From assembly GCA_035264765.1 (NCBI GenBank), contig DATFPQ010000072.1, positions 1-17,303 on the forward strand: DNA of 17,303 nucleotides, in the 5' to 3' direction. The stretch's first letter is position 1. Each line of letters opens with the position of its first letter. The notes under the pieces are model-generated. The model was not told the origin of the DNA and made no database searches. It saw only the letters and a program-made list of their open reading frames with translations. This document shows positions 6,585 through 14,782 of this stretch, piece by piece. The position numbers and the translations under genes were made by a program. Source of the DNA: DATFPQ01 sp035264765. Its GTDB lineage: Bacteria; Actinomycetota; Actinomycetes; Actinomycetales; Angustibacteraceae.

Positions 6585-7820
6585 ATGGTTCCCGAGAACG
6601 GCATTGATGAGACCAGCGCGGAGGTGCGGCGGGCGCTGGCGGACGCAGCGCGACTGGCCTGGCACGACGTCCCCGGTTGCGATGGGGCGAGCGTCAGCCT
6701 GCTGCACGACGGCACGGCTAGCACCGTGTCGGCCACGCAGGACCGCATCCGCGAGCTCGACCGGGGGCAGTACGAGCGGGGTCACGGGCCGTGTGTGAGC
6801 GCCATGAGCGGCCGGGATGCGGTGACCGTCGACGACTACGGAAGCGACGGCCGCTGGCCGGACGTCGCCGAGGACGCCCTGGCGGCCGGTATCCACAGCA
6901 GCCTGTCGCTCCCACTGGTTCAGGGGCGCCGGATCATCGGCGGGCTGAACATGTACGGCACGGCGCCGGCGGCGTTCACCGAGCGATCCCGGCAGGCGGC
7001 GGAGACCTTCGCCCGGCAGGCCGCCCTGATGCTGGGGTACCTGCAGCAGCTGCATGTCGAACGTGCCGCGCACGCGCGCGAGCAGCAGGTCGCGGCGACG
7101 CTGCAACGGTCGCTGCTGCCTTCGCTTCCGGACATCGCCGGCATTACCTGCGCCGCCCGCTACCTGGCCAGCACCGACCATGCCCAGGTCGGCGGGGATT
7201 GGTATGACCTGTTCTGCGTTCCGGATGGGGCGATCGGCATCGCCGTCGGGGACGTCATGGGCCATGACGTGGCCGCTGCGGCAGCGATGGGACAGTTGCG
7301 CAGCGTGCTGCGCTCCTACGCCTACGAGGGCAGCAGCCCCGCGGTGGTGCTGGACCGCTTGGACCGGCTCGTTCAGGGCTTCGAGATGGCCGATCTGGCC
7401 ACCTGCATCTACGGCCGCCTGCTTCGGCTCGATAACGGGTCCGGAATGTGGGTCTTCGCCAATGCCGGGCACCCGCCACCGCTGCTGCGGGAAGCGGATG
7501 GGACCGTCCACCGCCTTGATCGAGGCGCCTCCACGCTGATCGGCGCGCTGCCACCAGGTGGCGCCCGCCGCACCGAGACCGCGGAGACCCTGCCCGCCGG
7601 GTCTGTGCTGCTGCTGTACACCGATGGGCTCGTCGAGTCCCGCGACCGCGACATCGACCATGGCATGAACCGCCTCTGCGCCGCCCTGACGGCGCTGGGC
7701 GGCGACATCAGCCCGCAGCAGGTGTGCGATGGACTGATCACCGAGCTGCTCGGGCCCGCGCAGGACGACGACGTGGCCCTGCTCGCCATCCAGCTCAATC
7801 GCCCATCGGACCGGAACTGA
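6585..7820 (+). CDS. GAF-domain PP2C-type (SpoIIE-like) serine/threonine phosphatase
   Basis: The protein has 411 residues from the ATG at 6585, which has GGAGAAGG 9 bases upstream. An in-frame GTG at 6579 is too close to that site. Residues about 15-150 form a GAF sensor domain (RGQYERGHGPCVSAMSG and SSLSLPLVQGRRIIGGLNMY). A helical linker (about 152-178, ending in ATLQRSLLP) leads to the PP2C/SpoIIE domain. Its metal-binding acidic residues are visible: Asp205 and Asp208 (GGDWYD), Asp223 and Asp228 (GDVMGHD), Asp347 (YTDGLVE) and the DDD at 394-396. Such proteins are cytoplasmic and dephosphorylate anti-sigma-factor antagonists in partner-switching stress pathways. No partner anti-sigma gene is present here. 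The truncated GAF gene downstream has a related sensor domain. Confidence 0.93.
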   Translation: MVPENGIDETSAEVRRALADAARLAWHDVPGCDGASVSLLHDGTASTVSATQDRIRELDRGQYERGHGPCVSAMSGRDAVTVDDYGSDGRWPDVAEDALAAGIHSSLSLPLVQGRRIIGGLNMYGTAPAAFTERSRQAAETFARQAALMLGYLQQLHVERAAHAREQQVAATLQRSLLPSLPDIAGITCAARYLASTDHAQVGGDWYDLFCVPDGAIGIAVGDVMGHDVAAAAAMGQLRSVLRSYAYEGSSPAVVLDRLDRLVQGFEMADLATCIYGRLLRLDNGSGMWVFANAGHPPPLLREADGTVHRLDRGASTLIGALPPGGARRTETAETLPAGSVLLLYTDGLVESRDRDIDHGMNRLCAALTALGGDISPQQVCDGLITELLGPAQDDDVALLAIQLNRPSDRN

Positions 7821-7873
7821 ACAACGAACGTCGGTCTCCGATGGGTGGTCGGTGGCGGCGCTCCTGTGAGCAG

Positions 7874-7905
7874 CCGACCGCGGGGGGCGCCGCTTTGGCG
7901 GTCGG
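7874..7905 (+). terminator. possible terminator after the phosphatase gene
   Basis: CCGACCGC (7874-7881) and GCGGTCGG (7898-7905) form a perfect 8-bp stem with a 16-base GC-rich loop, 53 bases after the stop. No T-run follows, which is common in actinobacteria. It could equally be an operator for the next gene. Confidence 0.4.
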
Positions 7906-8078
7906 ACAGGGCTACTGTGGCTGAAAGGCCGATCGCGATCTGCTGACTGCCGCGAGGGGTTCGCACCGCGCTGCTCGCTGGAAGGCCGCCACGCACCTGC
8001 CTGGTGCACCAGTTCATCGCAGGCGTTGGGGCGATGTCGCAGGTCGTAGTGTCGCCCGCACGGTGACAGGAGGCCTGG

Positions 8079-8460
8079 ATGAGTGAGCTGATGGCTGACC
8101 GCGGCTTCGGCGACCCAGAGCGGGTCTTCGCCGAGCTGGCCGGGATCCGGTTGAGCGCTAAGCCGCTGTCGAATGTGCTCAGGCGGGTCGCCGAGCTGGC
8201 GATGGACGTGCTTCCGGACGCCTTCACCGGGGACCTTGGTCGACCTGGACGAACGCCAGTACGAGACCGGGTTCGGGCCGTGCCTGGATGCCGCGGTCAG
8301 CGGGGAGACGATCACCGTGGACACCGCCCACGACCAGCACTACGCCGACTTCGCCGCCGCCGCACGCCGACGCGAGGTGACCCACTCCCTATCGGTGGCC
8401 TCGTCCCACCGGCCGAGTTCGAGCACAACCACTACCGGCACAACCCGACCCCGACTACCG
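8079..8460 (+). pseudogene. GAF-domain sensor (GAF/ANTAR-type), frameshifted and truncated
   Basis: The ATG at 8079 has a perfect AGGAGG 5 bases upstream, and the first 53 codons read well (MSELMADRGFGDPERVFAEL to DAFTGDL). At about 8236-8237 one extra base, probably a T, moves the GAF domain into another frame. There VDLDERQYETGFGPC, DAAVSGETITVDTAHD and HYADFAAAARRREVTHSLSV are unmistakable. About 15-20 residues usually found between VLPD and FTGDL are also missing, and the coding signal stops soon after LSV. The rest of the GAF domain and any C-terminal ANTAR RNA-binding domain are absent. Family members with this N-terminus are usually GAF-ANTAR antitermination regulators. It is probably dead, and its sensor resembles that of the upstream phosphatase. 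Confidence 0.8.
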
Positions 8461-8583
8461 TCGGCGCGTCAGCTCCGAGCCTCCACTAAACCCGGGGCGA
8501 GACAACAACATGTCCGCAGCGTCACGCCGGGGGCCGCTCGACCGGCTGTGCCGGCAACCGCACGCACAGCCGTGGACAACCGC

Positions 8584-8613
8584 GCCGGTTCAGGTCAGGA
8601 CCTGTTCACCGGC
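8584..8613. terminator. hairpin between convergent genes, possible bidirectional terminator
   Basis: GCCGGT (8584-8589) pairs with ACCGGC (8608-8613). Inside that, CAGGT and ACCTG pair around a four-base loop, with a small bulge between the stems. It lies 73 bases past the stop of the minus-strand secreted protein. A moderately T-rich stretch follows on the plus strand. Confidence 0.45.
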
Positions 8614-8685
8614 CTCGTCGTCGTTGATTCTTGTCCGGAATAGGCGTGTCGTGCGGCCCCACGTGGCCACGTCGGGCGGCAACTG

Positions 8686-10785
8686 TTACCGCGAGACGAT
8701 CCTGGCTGAGGTGGAGGTGCCGGCCGCGCTGGCCGTGGTGGTCGCGGCGACGGCGCGCACGTACCAGGTGCCGCGGGCCAGCTTGACGCTGGTGCGAGCG
8801 ACGCCGTACCGGTCGGTCAGTGGACGGGCCACCGTTCGCCAGGTCGAGGACCCGCGTTTCCGCACCTGGAACGTGACGACTCGGCCACCACTGGCCGGAG
8901 CGACCGATCCCTTCACCCGGTACGCCTTGCCTGCCACGACCGTTGTGGGAATTGCACTCAGCGTGGCCCGGGCGGTGACCGACGTGGTGCGCGTGGGCGA
9001 GGTCCCGGGCCCGTTGTATCCCGGGCGCTGGGCGACAACAGCACGCCACTGGGTGTTCAGGCCGACCGCCGGATAGGCCACGGCCTGACCCAGGGAGTCC
9101 GTGCGGGCCGTGGCCACGGTCCGCCACAAGGTGGTCCCGGCTGTGCGCGCCTGGAAGGCGACCGGGACCCCGGGCAGCATCTCGTTGTCGCTCTGCTGGA
9201 CACCCATGAGGAGCTTGACCTTCGACCCATACCGGGCGGTCGATGCGGTGAGAAGCTGAACGCGGGCGCGGGCGTCGACGTCAACGGCGGTGACGGTGGT
9301 TCGGGTGACGCCGGCGCTGTCGGTGACGGTGATCCCGACCACGTGCCTGCGGTCGTTCCCGGGTGAGCCTGGGTAGCCACCGCGCAGGGTCTTCAACGGC
9401 ACCAAGGCCGTCACGTCGGCGCACGCGACGCCGCCGCAGGTTCCCGAGGCCAGCGTGGGAGCGCCGGGAAACGTTTCTGCGGCCCGCCATGACGTCACCG
9501 TGGGCCGGGTGCGGTTCTCGACGGCGAGCCCCGTCAGGGTCCCCTTCAGCGTGCCGCCCGTACCTTCGGCGACCGGCCCGTGGACGGTCAGGGTCGCCTG
9601 GATTCCCGCGGCGGTCACGGTTTCGGTCGTCTCGGTGGTCGCCGAGGTCGTGGTGCTGCCGTAGCGGTCGCGGCTGGTGGACTCGGTGTAGCGCACCCGC
9701 ACCGTGTGCCGCCCAGCTGACAGCGGCGCGCCGTCCTGGGTGATCAGTGGGATGTTCGCGGTGCGCCACGAGGTCTCGGTGCAGGCCTGCCCCTCGCAGT
9801 CAGCGGGGGTGATCATCGAGCTGTCCATCACACCGGACGGGTAGGTTGCGCCGTCCAGGTAGACCTCGAGCCGGTCCGGCGCGTACGGCCACCCGCCGGG
9901 TCCGGTGGTGAAGCCGACCGTGGCAACGGCTCCGTTCCAGGTGCCGTTGGCCGGGGTCACGGCCCGCAGGCCCTCCGCCCGAGCCTGCGGCGCCCGGTAG
10001 ACCCGCACACTCGTGAGCAGCATGTCCGAGGCGGCGCCTTGAGCGTCGAAGGCGACCGACCGCATGGTGTACACGCCCTCGGCCAGTTCCGTCACCGGAA
10101 GGGGAACCGCCATGTTGTAGTGCCCCGACTGATCCAGCGGGGGAATCGGCCAAGAGCTGTCGACCCGCTTGCCGTGGCCCAAAAGCGTGACGTCGACACG
10201 GTCTAGGGCTTGTGTGGCGGGGGCACTGGGGAACAGAGCGGCTGGGATGGTCCCGTCGGCAGCCACCGGCAGGGTCGACCCGCTGGAGCCCCACAGGGCC
10301 GGGCGGTGGTTGTTGAGCTGAAAGTGGGCGTCGGGGCTCGTGGAGGTCCTCGGTCCCTCGGCGGTGTCGGAGGTGACGGTCGCCGTGATGAGCTGCGTTT
10401 TCCTTACGCCCGTCTCCAGCAGCATCGGGTCGGGCGCGCCGGGGTCATTGCCGGGCTCGTGCCACGTCGCGGTGTCGACGTTGACGGTCGTCTGGCATGC
10501 GGTGGCGCACTCGGCTGGCAACTCCAGTGATGCGCTGCGACGGCGGGTGTCGTCGTAGTAGCTGCGGATGGTCACGGTCGCGCTGCGTGGGACCTGCCCC
10601 GCGCCGGCCTGGATTGCCAGGCGAACCGCAACGGTACCCGAGAACTCGGTCCCGTCGTCGCTGGGCGAGAGCACCTGAACGGTGGTCTCGTCCGGTGCCG
10701 CGTCTGCGACCGCAGGCCCGGTCGACATCACGATGGCCGCGGTTGTGACGAGGGCAAGAGCCGGCGCGAGCACCGTGCGGCGCAT
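8686..10785 (-). CDS. large secreted protein with Ig-like beta repeats
   Basis: The protein has 699 residues. The ATG at 10785 (MRRTVLAPALALV) sits 6 bases after AAGGAG. A second ATG at 10791 touches that site and is unlikely, and longer upstream starts lack support. A signal peptide ends near Ala27 (AVA/DA). The mature part is rich in Thr, Ala, Val and Gly, with cysteine pairs in ECATACQT, CEGQACT and CGGVACAD. Two similar C-terminal Ig-like units of about 80 residues carry the signatures TTLWRTVATARTDSLG and SSTWRTVARPLTDRYG. No catalytic domain or sorting signal is seen, and it ends in ARIVSR. It is probably exported and extracellular. The function is unknown, and adhesion or polymer binding is only a possibility. 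Confidence 0.86.
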   Translation of the reverse strand: MRRTVLAPALALVTTAAIVMSTGPAVADAAPDETTVQVLSPSDDGTEFSGTVAVRLAIQAGAGQVPRSATVTIRSYYDDTRRRSASLELPAECATACQTTVNVDTATWHEPGNDPGAPDPMLLETGVRKTQLITATVTSDTAEGPRTSTSPDAHFQLNNHRPALWGSSGSTLPVAADGTIPAALFPSAPATQALDRVDVTLLGHGKRVDSSWPIPPLDQSGHYNMAVPLPVTELAEGVYTMRSVAFDAQGAASDMLLTSVRVYRAPQARAEGLRAVTPANGTWNGAVATVGFTTGPGGWPYAPDRLEVYLDGATYPSGVMDSSMITPADCEGQACTETSWRTANIPLITQDGAPLSAGRHTVRVRYTESTSRDRYGSTTTSATTETTETVTAAGIQATLTVHGPVAEGTGGTLKGTLTGLAVENRTRPTVTSWRAAETFPGAPTLASGTCGGVACADVTALVPLKTLRGGYPGSPGNDRRHVVGITVTDSAGVTRTTVTAVDVDARARVQLLTASTARYGSKVKLLMGVQQSDNEMLPGVPVAFQARTAGTTLWRTVATARTDSLGQAVAYPAVGLNTQWRAVVAQRPGYNGPGTSPTRTTSVTARATLSAIPTTVVAGKAYRVKGSVAPASGGRVVTFQVRKRGSSTWRTVARPLTDRYGVARTSVKLARGTWYVRAVAATTTASAAGTSTSARIVSR

Positions 10786-10904
10786 GAACATCTCCTTGGT
10801 CTGACGCGCACTGACGGTCGGCGCGGGCGCGACGTTAACAGTGTCGGTGTTCCACCGTCGCGGCATTAGCCCGAACGGGACAGTGGAGTCGAGCAGAGTG
10901 GTGT

Positions 10905-10982
10905 ACGACTCGCCCGGGTGGGCGCGCCTTCGGTGACGTGGACCTGCGGATCCCCAAGATGCGCTCCGAGTACTCCTCCTGA
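10905..10982 (+). pseudogene. short remnant resembling an IS256-family transposase
   Basis: In one frame the bases 10932-10982 read GDVDLRIPKMRSEYSS followed by TGA. This resembles the IS256/Mutator block VGTIDLRIPKLRRGSYF that lies about a quarter into the transposase. Only some 20-25 codons are readable and no terminal repeats are visible. It sits upstream of the start of the minus-strand secreted protein. It is a weak call on short similarity. Confidence 0.33.
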
Positions 10983-11082
10983 CGCGCACATCCTGGTGCC
11001 GCTGAACGCACTCATTTGCCGCTGTCCACGTTGCCGATGAGCGGCCGTCGGTGGTGTTGGGCGACCGCCGGTGCCTACTACG

Positions 11083-11099
11083 GCGATGAGTCTCATCGC
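11083..11099. promoter_or_regulatory. 17-bp palindrome, probable operator of the reductase gene
   Basis: GCGATGAG-T-CTCATCGC is a perfect dyad with 8-bp half sites around one central base. It is centred about 60 bases before the ATG at 11151. Dyads of this size upstream of a lone gene are typical binding sites of dimeric repressors. No regulator gene is adjacent, so the ligand and protein are unknown. Confidence 0.5.
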
Positions 11100-11150
11100 G
11101 GGCGGACGTCTGACCTCCTAGACCTGACCAACTCGCCGTGAGGACCTCCG

Positions 11151-11726
11151 ATGACCGCCACGTACACGTTCGACATCCTCTGCACCCTCGACGGCTTCGG
11201 CTCCTACGGCCAGGCCGGGGACTGGGGCGGCTATTGGGGCAAGCAGGGCCCCGAGTTCCTCGAGCGACGCCTGGCCCAGTACAGCCCGGAGCAGCGGATG
11301 GTCCTCGGGGCGAGCACGTTTCGGATGTTCACCGAGATGCTCGGCTCCATCTCCGACTCGGAGCTGGACCCGATCAACAGCCGGATGAAGCACCTGCCGA
11401 CGACCGTGCTGTCGACGACGCTCAAGGCCCCCCTCGACTGGCCGGACGCGACCCTGGCGCGCGGCGACGCCGTCGAGGTTGTCGCTCGCCTGAAGGAGGA
11501 GTCCGAGATTCCCTTGCGTTCCCACGGCAGCCTGTCGGTGAACCAGGCGCTCATGGCTGCTGGGCTCGTCGACCGCGTGCAAGTCACGATTTTCCCGGTC
11601 ATCAGCGGCCACAGTGGGACCGAGCCGGTGTTCGCAGGGGCTGCCGACTTCGACCTCGAGCTGTTGGAGAGCCGCACGCTCGACGGCCGCATCCAGGAGT
11701 TGGTCTACCGCCCCAGTCTGCACTGA
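11151..11726 (+). CDS. dihydrofolate-reductase-fold protein (RibD C-terminal domain family)
   Basis: The protein has 191 residues. The ATG at 11151 has AGGA 6 bases upstream. It begins with the family's first strand and loop (TYTFDILCTLDGFGSYG). Next come a helix with RMVLGASTFRMFTEML, the segment PTTVLSTTLKAPLDWPDATL, the nucleotide-binding stretch IPLRSHGSLSVNQALMAAGLVD, and the closing strands VTIFPVISGHSGTEPVF and RIQELVYRP. This single-domain form of the RibD C-terminal/DHFR fold is a stand-alone cytoplasmic NAD(P)H-dependent reductase in many actinobacteria, with unknown substrate. It lacks the RibD deaminase domain, so riboflavin synthesis is unlikely. It stands alone behind the palindrome at 11083-11099 and converges on the DJ-1-like gene. 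Confidence 0.9.
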   Translation: MTATYTFDILCTLDGFGSYGQAGDWGGYWGKQGPEFLERRLAQYSPEQRMVLGASTFRMFTEMLGSISDSELDPINSRMKHLPTTVLSTTLKAPLDWPDATLARGDAVEVVARLKEESEIPLRSHGSLSVNQALMAAGLVDRVQVTIFPVISGHSGTEPVFAGAADFDLELLESRTLDGRIQELVYRPSLH

Positions 11727-11874
11727 GGCAACAGCGAGCGTCCTCAGCCGCGCTGCGGCCATCCGGTTCTGCCGAAGGCGGGCGTCCCCGGATTACCTTG
11801 CCGGCGGGTGCGTCTCCGTGAGGCTGATCCATGGAGCACAGCGGCTGTCCTCGCCGCCGGTCTCGCCCGGTGGT

Positions 11875-12624
11875 TCAGCGAGCGGGCCTTCCTTTCCTAG
11901 CTGGGCGGAGCCGCGCCGCCATGACCTGCCTGGCGGCAGCGCTCAAGCCGACCCCGACCATCGCGATGGTTGACGACTTCGGGGACCACCTCAACGCGGC
12001 GACCACCACGCCAGGCGGTGCGTTCCGCTGCGGATCGGACCGCTGGCCCGTCGCCACTGTTGTCGGGGGCGCGGGGGAAGTCTTGGCGAAGGCATCGAGC
12101 ATCGCAGGGACGAAGGCCGCAATGTCCTGAGGCCCTCTGCTCGTGGTCAGGTTTCCGTCCCGAACGGTCTCCCGGTCGAGCCAGGTAGCACCCGCGTTCA
12201 CCAGGTCGTCTCGGATGCCCGGCCAGGAGGTGAGGGTCCGTCCATCGACAAGTCCCGCCGATGCGAGGACCCACGGGCCGTGACAGAGCGTAGCGATGGG
12301 CTTGTCGCTCGCGGCGAACGCACGAACGAACTCCCGGGCCTGGACGGACTGCCGAAGCAAATCCGGATTGATGAATCCGCCGGGCACCAGTAGGCCGTCG
12401 TAGTTCGCCGGGTCGGCCTCGTCGATCGTCGTGCTGACCCGTACGCGTTTGGCTGGCATGTGCAGGTTCAGCCCCCGGATGCGTCCATGCCGCAGGGACA
12501 CCACGTCAACCTTCGCGCCGGCCCGCTTCAGCGCTTGCAGCGGAATGGTCAGCTCGACCTTCTCGAAGCCGTCGGCCGCCAGGGCGGCAATCTTGCGGCC
12601 CTTGAGTCGGCGTCTGGTGAGCAT
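11875..12624 (-). CDS. DJ-1/PfpI-family protein (class I glutamine amidotransferase-like)
   Basis: The protein has 249 residues. The ATG at 12624 has AGGAGG 5 bases upstream, so the longer open frame reaching back to 12921 is rejected. The fold signature is complete: Glu21 in ADGFEKVELT, the strand NYDGLLVPGGF, and the nucleophile elbow ATLCHGPWVL with Cys114 followed by His115. LTSWPGIRDDLVNAGATWLD and GNLTTSRGPQDIAAF follow. PfpI-type members act as proteases, deglycases or stress proteins, and the exact activity cannot be told from sequence. The family domain ends near residue 180. The remaining 69 residues are unusual, with a Pro-rich linker, a moderately hydrophobic stretch (STIAMVGVGLSAAARQ) and a basic end. 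The gene is probably a single transcription unit. Confidence 0.9.
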   Translation of the reverse strand: MLTRRRLKGRKIAALAADGFEKVELTIPLQALKRAGAKVDVVSLRHGRIRGLNLHMPAKRVRVSTTIDEADPANYDGLLVPGGFINPDLLRQSVQAREFVRAFAASDKPIATLCHGPWVLASAGLVDGRTLTSWPGIRDDLVNAGATWLDRETVRDGNLTTSRGPQDIAAFVPAMLDAFAKTSPAPPTTVATGQRSDPQRNAPPGVVVAALRWSPKSSTIAMVGVGLSAAARQVMAARLRPARKGRPAR

Positions 12625-13089
12625 CCTGTCCTCCTGCCGCCCGATGGAACCGTGGAGATAGGCCAACGCCCCATAGTGAGGGAGCCTCGAACAGGGCCCC
12701 GATAACGGTGCACTCGCTTCCCCCGACCCGCAGGGCGTACCCACGCCCGTCCGCCGTACACCTACAACGCCTGAAGCCGCAGTCCGGGCCTCCCAGCCGC
12801 CGCGCACTCCACCGGGAAGCGTGGCGGGCCGAGGGCAAGTGCCGCTATCCGCGCCTTCGCGGAACACGATGGTGTCCCGCTGATCGATCCCCGTGCGGGA
12901 CGCGCGTGCCGCATGTGTCAATCATCGTTCTCCACCTCAGGGCTATAGGCGCCCCCGGGCTAGGACCGCGCCGTGCGTGCTGGGCCGCGCGCCGCTGGGA
13001 GGAACTGGTCGGGGACATCCTCGGCCCGTGGCCGCCGCGACCGCGAGCGGCGCCGACCGCATCGGTCCACTGGGCCTGGTGACGCCCGC
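12625..13089. other. intergenic region between the sigma operon and the DJ-1-like gene
   Basis: These 465 bases hold no convincing gene, because frames on either strand lack ribosome sites and known motifs. Two hairpins are present, at 12848-12863 and 12874-12901. The promoter of the DJ-1-like gene should lie in the part nearest 12625, but no clear hexamers stand out. Confidence 0.5.
12848..12901 (-). terminator. pair of hairpins, possible terminator of the ECF42 operon
   Basis: GTCCCGC (12874-12880) pairs with GCGGGAC (12895-12901) around a 14-base loop. TCCGCG (12848-12853) pairs with CGCGGA (12858-12863) around CCTT. Read from the sigma stop at 13090 they follow in tandem. No T-run is present, so the role is uncertain. 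Confidence 0.3.
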
Positions 13090-14340
13090 CTACAGAACGG
13101 CGTCGGCCTGACGGAGGTAGAGGCGGCGCTGGCTCGCGTTCGGCGTCCGTTCGGCGGCCAGGAGAAACTGCGCGCGGGCCTCGTCGAGCCGGCCGAGCTG
13201 CTGCAGGAACGTGGCACGGACGGCGGCGAGCTCGGGGTGGCCCGCCAGGGCGGGGGTGTCCGTCAGCTTGTTGGCTAGGGCCAGCCCACGGTCAGGTCCC
13301 TGCGCCATGCCGACGGCGACGGCGCGGTTGAGGGCGACGACCGGCGACGGCGTCAGGTGCAGCAGCAACGTGTACAGGGCCGCGACGCGGCGCCAGTCGG
13401 TGGTGGCGACGCTCGTGGCACGCGCGTGGCAGGCCGCGATCGCGGCCTGCAGTGTGTACGGACCGCCACCCAGGTCCTCGGCGGTCTCGAGGGCGGCCAA
13501 GCCGCGGCGGACGAGGAGGAGGTCCCAGCGCCGCCGGTCCTGGTCGGCGAGGAGGACCGCCTCCCCCGCCGGGCCGGTGCGGGCGGGGATCCGGGAGGCC
13601 TGCAGCTCCATGAGCGCGAGGAGCCCGTGTACCTCCGGTTCGTCCGGCTGAAGGCGGGTGAGCAGCCGGCCGAGGCGCAGTGCGTCGTGGCAGAGCACCG
13701 GGCGGGTCCAGTCGTCGCCGCCGGTCGCGGCGTAGCCCTCGTTGAAGATCAGGTAGACGACGGCGAGGACGGCGCCGAGCCGGGCGCGCAGCTCCGCCGG
13801 CGGCGGCAGCTCGAAGCGCACCTGCCGCTCGGCGAGCGTCCGCTTGGCCCGCGAGATCCGCTGCCCGACCGTCGGCTCGGGCACGAGGAAGGCGCGGGCG
13901 ATTTCCCGAGTGGTGAGCCCGCCCACGGTGCGCAGGGTGAGTGCGACCTGCGACTCGGCGGTGAGGGCCGGGTGGCAGGTGAGGAAGACCAGCCGGAGGA
14001 GGTCGTCGGGGACGACGGTGTCGAGCTGCTCGTCGACGTCGGACATCGGGTCCCCCTCCTGCTCGTGGCTCGTCTCCTGCACGAGCTCGGCGAGCTTGCG
14101 GTCCAGCGTGAGGCGCCGCCGGTAGGCGTCGACGGCGAGGTGCTTCGCGGTGGCCATGAGCCAGGACGCCGGGTGCTCGGGGACGCCGTCCGAGGGCCAC
14201 TGCCGCAGCGCCCGCTCGAGCGCGTCCTGCGCGAGGTCCTCGGCGGCGGCGAAGTCGCCCGTGATGCGGGTGAGCGCGGCGACGAGGCGACCGGACTCGA
14301 TGCGCCAGACCGCCTCGACCGCGCTGGTCGTCGTGGTCAC
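13090..14340 (-). CDS. ECF42-group RNA polymerase sigma factor with C-terminal extension
   Basis: The protein has 416 residues. The GTG at 14340 overlaps the stop of the upstream DGPF gene as GTGA, which fixes the start and implies translational coupling. Region 2 spans about residues 8-80 (GDFAAAEDLAQDALERALRQ, PASWLMATAKHLAVDAYRRR). Region 4 spans about 110-170 (LTTREIARAFLVPEPTVGQR). A TPR-like extension of some 240 residues follows (AVVYLIFNEGYAAT, GLLALMELQASRIPARTG, VALNRAVAVGMAQGPDRGL). This build, next to a DGPF protein, defines the ECF42 group. These lack a classical anti-sigma factor, and the extension is reported to be needed for activity. Its target promoter may be the operon's own at about 15521-15548. 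Confidence 0.92.
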   Translation of the reverse strand: MTTTTSAVEAVWRIESGRLVAALTRITGDFAAAEDLAQDALERALRQWPSDGVPEHPASWLMATAKHLAVDAYRRRLTLDRKLAELVQETSHEQEGDPMSDVDEQLDTVVPDDLLRLVFLTCHPALTAESQVALTLRTVGGLTTREIARAFLVPEPTVGQRISRAKRTLAERQVRFELPPPAELRARLGAVLAVVYLIFNEGYAATGGDDWTRPVLCHDALRLGRLLTRLQPDEPEVHGLLALMELQASRIPARTGPAGEAVLLADQDRRRWDLLLVRRGLAALETAEDLGGGPYTLQAAIAACHARATSVATTDWRRVAALYTLLLHLTPSPVVALNRAVAVGMAQGPDRGLALANKLTDTPALAGHPELAAVRATFLQQLGRLDEARAQFLLAAERTPNASQRRLYLRQADAVL

Positions 14341-14717
14341 GCAGGTGCAGGGGGCGGGAAGTCCTCGGGCCCAAAGACCTTCAGGACGTCCGCCTCGCCC
14401 TCCCAGCCTGGCCACCTGTCGCGGTGCGCCCTCAGGAACCGGCTCGTCCACTCCAGCGCCTCCTCCCTTGACCGGACGTCGTACAACGCGTAACTGATGA
14501 GCTCCTTGGACTCGGTGAAGGGTCCGTCGGCAGTCCCGAGGGTTCCGCCGAGCAGGCTCAGCCGGGCGCCGGTGGCGCTGGGCTGCAGGCCCTGGGTGTC
14601 GAGCAGCACGCCGGCGTCGCGGGCGTCCTCGCCGAGCGTCATGATCGCTTCCATCAGTTCGGGCGGCGGCGGCCCCTCGGGTGTGGTGACCGCCTTGAGC
14701 AGCACGAGGTAGCGCAC
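14337..14717 (-). CDS. YCII-related DGPF-domain protein
   Basis: The protein has 126 residues from the GTG at 14717, which has GGAGGAG upstream with a spacing of about 6 and starts in the family's usual way (VRYLVLLKA). An ATG at 14783 overlaps the stop of the preceding gene as TGATG. It would add 22 acidic, Pro-rich residues, is possible by coupling, and is less like the family. The naming motif is in GTADGPFTESKELISYALYDV, followed by SREEALEWTSRFL. DGPF proteins are small dimeric ferredoxin-like-fold proteins whose biochemical role is unknown, and they are the regular companion of ECF42 sigma factors. It ends in a 4-base overlap with the sigma gene. Confidence 0.92.
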   Translation of the reverse strand: MRYLVLLKAVTTPEGPPPPELMEAIMTLGEDARDAGVLLDTQGLQPSATGARLSLLGGTLGTADGPFTESKELISYALYDVRSREEALEWTSRFLRAHRDRWPGWEGEADVLKVFGPEDFPPPAPA

Positions 14718-14782
14718 GGGGATCTCCTCCGGTGTCGAGATGTCGTCGGGGGTGTCGGGGATGTCGGGAGCGTCGGATGGCA

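Noticed and set aside
6471..8324. 617-codon minus-strand frame opposite the GAF phosphatase
   Set aside because: It mirrors a gene with complete catalytic motifs. Its composition (Gln/His/Arg-rich) and lack of motifs mark it as an antisense shadow.
8656..8666. CCACGTGG palindrome near the end of the secreted protein
   Set aside because: An 8-bp palindrome is expected by chance at this GC content, and it lies near a gene end.
12625..12921. N-terminal extension of the DJ-1/PfpI protein back to 12921
   Set aside because: The strong AGGAGG and ATG at 12624 start exactly at the fold, and the upstream residues have no family similarity.
13357..14493. 378-codon plus-strand frame opposite the ECF42 sigma factor
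   Set aside because: It is an antisense shadow of a clearly recognised sigma factor.
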